NCBI GenBank assembly: GCA_019422485.1
Contig: JAHZDG010000026.1
Coordinates: 1-25,507, forward strand
DNA length: 25,507 nt
Direction: 5' to 3'
From: Alistipes sp.
GTDB lineage: Bacteria; Bacteroidota; Bacteroidia; Bacteroidales; Rikenellaceae
Positions 23,807 to 25,507 of the stretch are shown in pieces (position 1 is the first letter of the stretch; every line of letters begins with the position of its first letter). The translations under genes and the position numbers were made by a program. Under the pieces are notes generated by a model. The model saw nothing but the letters and a program-made list of their open reading frames with translations, searched no databases and was not told the DNA's origin.

Positions 23807-25507
23807 ACGTTCCGGATTCCGTCCCCTGTTTTTGCTCCTGCTCAGCCTGATCGCAGCAGGATGTTCGACCACCAAACGGTTGGCATCGGACCAGGTGCTC
23901 TATACCGGGGTAAAAAAGATCGACATCCAGGCAACGAATCCCGAACAGGAACTGCCCGGCGAAGTGGTCTCGGAAATCGAGGAGAATCTGTCGGTCAAAC
24001 CCAACAATCCCCTATACAGCCCCTACATACGCACGCCGTTCCCCTTTGGGCTGTGGGCCTACAACGCCTTTTACACCGAGAAAGAACGAGGACTGAAACA
24101 CTGGCTGTATAACCGATTGGCCAAAGAACCGGTGTTGATCTCCCATGTCAAACCCGACGTACGAACCAAAATGGTCCGGGACATTCTGGACAACAACGGT
24201 TTTTTCGGCTCCAGCGCCACTTACGAGCAGATCACCCAGAAAAATCCGAAAAAAGCACGGCTCCGTTATGAGGTACGAGTAGCGCCTCCCTGGCATTACG
24301 ACTCGATTGCCTATCCTGAACCGGTTTCGCCGCTCACCCGCACCCTCGACAGCCTGAAACGTTCTTCCTTACTGCATGTCGGTTCCCGGTACGATATCGA
24401 TACCCTAACCCAGGAACGGATCCGTCTGACCAACCTGCTGCGCAACGAAAGCTACTACTATTTCCGTCCCGAATACCTGGAATATCTGGCCGATACGACT
24501 CAACAGCCCTACAAAGTCAACTTACGGATGACCCTCGCCCAGGGGATACCTCCGGCTGCCCGGCGTCCTTATCGGGTGGGCGATGTACGCATTTCGCTTT
24601 TCAATCCGTTGGGCGGCGAAACCGACTCCCTCGAATACCGCGGCGTCAAGATCCAATACCAGAAACCGCTGAAAATCCGCCCGCGGTTACTGACTCGCAG
24701 CCTGCAAATCTCGCCGGGAGAACCCGCCCGGGTGGACTCGATCAACGCTACCCTGAACAACCTGACCCGACTGGATATTTTCCGTTATGTCAATCTGAGT
24801 GTTCCCCCGTTGGATTCGCTGCACCAGAGCGATTCACTCGACATGCTGATCTCCGCCGCCTTCGATGCCCCGATGGAAGCCCAATTCGAAGCCGATTTTT
24901 CCACCAAATCCAACAGCTTCATCGGGCCGGGACTGACGTTCGGGATTCAACACAAAAACCTGTTCCGCGGCGGAGAAGTGCTGGGTATTCACCTTACCGG
25001 CAATTACGAATGGCAAACCGGAAACAAAAGCGCAGAAGTTAACGCCACCCGAGTCAATTCCTACGAATTCGGGCTGACCGCCTCCCTGAGTGTACCCCGG
25101 CTCTTGGGTCCACGCTTTTTCTCAGAGCTCGATCCCTATACCCCTCATACCACCGCCCGATTGAGCGCCAACCTACTCAAACGCCCCAAATTCTTCACCA
25201 TGCTGTCATTAGGGGCCTCTTGGGGGTATGACTTCCAGTCCTCTCCCCGTAGCTACCACAACCTGACCCTGTTCAAACTCGTCTACAACCGTCTGCTATC
25301 CACAACCCCCGATTTCGATTCGACCATGAATGCCAATCCGTGGATTGCCCTGAGTTTCCAGGATCAGTTCATTCCTTCGATTTCTTACTCCTACACGTAT
25401 GACCGCCCGATGGGTCGGGATGGACGCAACCGATTGATCTGGCAATCGAGTTTCACCTCAGCCGGCAACCTGTTCTATCTTCTGTACGAGATGTGCGGAT
25501 CCAAAGG
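23799..25507 (+). CDS. TamA/TamL-like Omp85 lipoprotein, cut by the right window edge
   Basis: Open from the ATG at 23799, inside the last codons of tamB, to the window end: 569 complete codons with no stop. The signal peptide MNKRSGFRPLFLLLLSLIAA ends in the lipobox AAGC (Cys22). A lipid anchor on a TamA-like protein is the mark of TamL in Bacteroidota and Chlorobi. The N-terminal part has POTRA-like stretches (for example LLISHVKPDVRTKMVRDILDNN, broken across residues 110-130), then IRPRLLTRSLQISPGEPARV and LNNLTRLDIFRYVNLSV. From about residue 375 alternating beta strands (FIGPGLTFGIQHKNLFRGGE) begin the Omp85 barrel. It should sit in the outer membrane and work with TamB. The end is missing, so the barrel cannot be checked for the final Omp85 motif. 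Confidence 0.88.
   Translation, partial: MNKRSGFRPLFLLLLSLIAAGCSTTKRLASDQVLYTGVKKIDIQATNPEQELPGEVVSEIEENLSVKPNNPLYSPYIRTPFPFGLWAYNAFYTEKERGLKHWLYNRLAKEPVLISHVKPDVRTKMVRDILDNNGFFGSSATYEQITQKNPKKARLRYEVRVAPPWHYDSIAYPEPVSPLTRTLDSLKRSSLLHVGSRYDIDTLTQERIRLTNLLRNESYYYFRPEYLEYLADTTQQPYKVNLRMTLAQGIPPAARRPYRVGDVRISLFNPLGGETDSLEYRGVKIQYQKPLKIRPRLLTRSLQISPGEPARVDSINATLNNLTRLDIFRYVNLSVPPLDSLHQSDSLDMLISAAFDAPMEAQFEADFSTKSNSFIGPGLTFGIQHKNLFRGGEVLGIHLTGNYEWQTGNKSAEVNATRVNSYEFGLTASLSVPRLLGPRFFSELDPYTPHTTARLSANLLKRPKFFTMLSLGASWGYDFQSSPRSYHNLTLFKLVYNRLLSTTPDFDSTMNANPWIALSFQDQFIPSISYSYTYDRPMGRDGRNRLIWQSSFTSAGNLFYLLYEMCGSK

Noticed and set aside
1..25507. CRISPR array, insertion sequence, rRNA or riboswitch
   Set aside because: No regularly spaced repeats, transposase motifs, rRNA blocks or known riboswitch cores were seen on either strand; the leader before the transporter does not resemble a SAM or other sulfur riboswitch that I know.

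Overview
This window looks like a chromosome segment from a Bacteroidales (Bacteroidota) bacterium of the gut type; I cannot fix the genus. The evidence is: DUF4369/thioredoxin (TlpA-like) lipoproteins with C-G-G after the lipobox; promoters of the Bacteroidota form TTTG-N19-TAnnTTTG; few Shine-Dalgarno sites; a TamB gene overlapping a lipidated TamA-like (TamL-type) gene; GH29 and DUF4861 carbohydrate-related secreted proteins; and an AspT/YidE-type transporter. tRNA genes do not encode CCA.

Layout. (1) 1-3562, minus strand: a tandem array of at least four paralogous TlpA-like lipoproteins, the fourth cut by the left edge; the three complete ones carry different thioredoxin active sites (WCGPC, GCGPC, WCKPC). 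(2) 3915-7080, plus strand: a promoter, a leader with a six-codon upstream ORF, an AspT/YidE-type antiporter, then O-acetylhomoserine sulfhydrylase (MetY) 27 nt downstream and a strong terminator. (3) About 7081-10460: an AT-richer, decayed accessory stretch holding the tail of a dead hydrolase-like gene, a small zinc-ribbon-like ORF, an unknown lipoprotein with a 23-bp perfect hairpin terminator, a C10 (streptopain-like) protease pseudogene broken by frameshifts and deletions, a 47-residue ORF and a 5'(3')-nucleotidase-like HAD protein whose DxD motif is altered. tRNA-Pro(GGG) ends this stretch, its 3' end facing the decayed region. (4) 10900-12401: a secreted DUF4861 protein. (5) 12684-13609: tRNA-Glu(TTC) followed by rpsT from a textbook promoter, and a small membrane protein divergent from a class I aminotransferase. 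(6) 13739-15766: the aminotransferase and a convergent gmhA (sedoheptulose-7-phosphate isomerase). (7) 16070-18652: a GH29 alpha-L-fucosidase lipoprotein convergent with a lipoprotein probably of the DUF6528 family. (8) 18845 to the right edge: a 1634-residue TamB and an overlapping TamA/TamL-like Omp85 lipoprotein that runs out of the window.

How the genes fit together. Most of the window serves the cell envelope and periplasm: thiol-redox lipoproteins, outer-membrane protein assembly (TamB/TamL), heptose synthesis (GmhA) and glycan breakdown (GH29, DUF4861). Amino-acid and sulfur metabolism (MetY, aminotransferase, a possible amino-acid antiporter) and translation (two tRNAs, S20) fill the rest. 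I found no CRISPR array, insertion sequence, rRNA or phage module. The points most worth a second look are the active-site variation in the TlpA array, the decayed island next to tRNA-Pro, the altered nucleotidase motif and the interlocked divergent promoters at 13577-13609.
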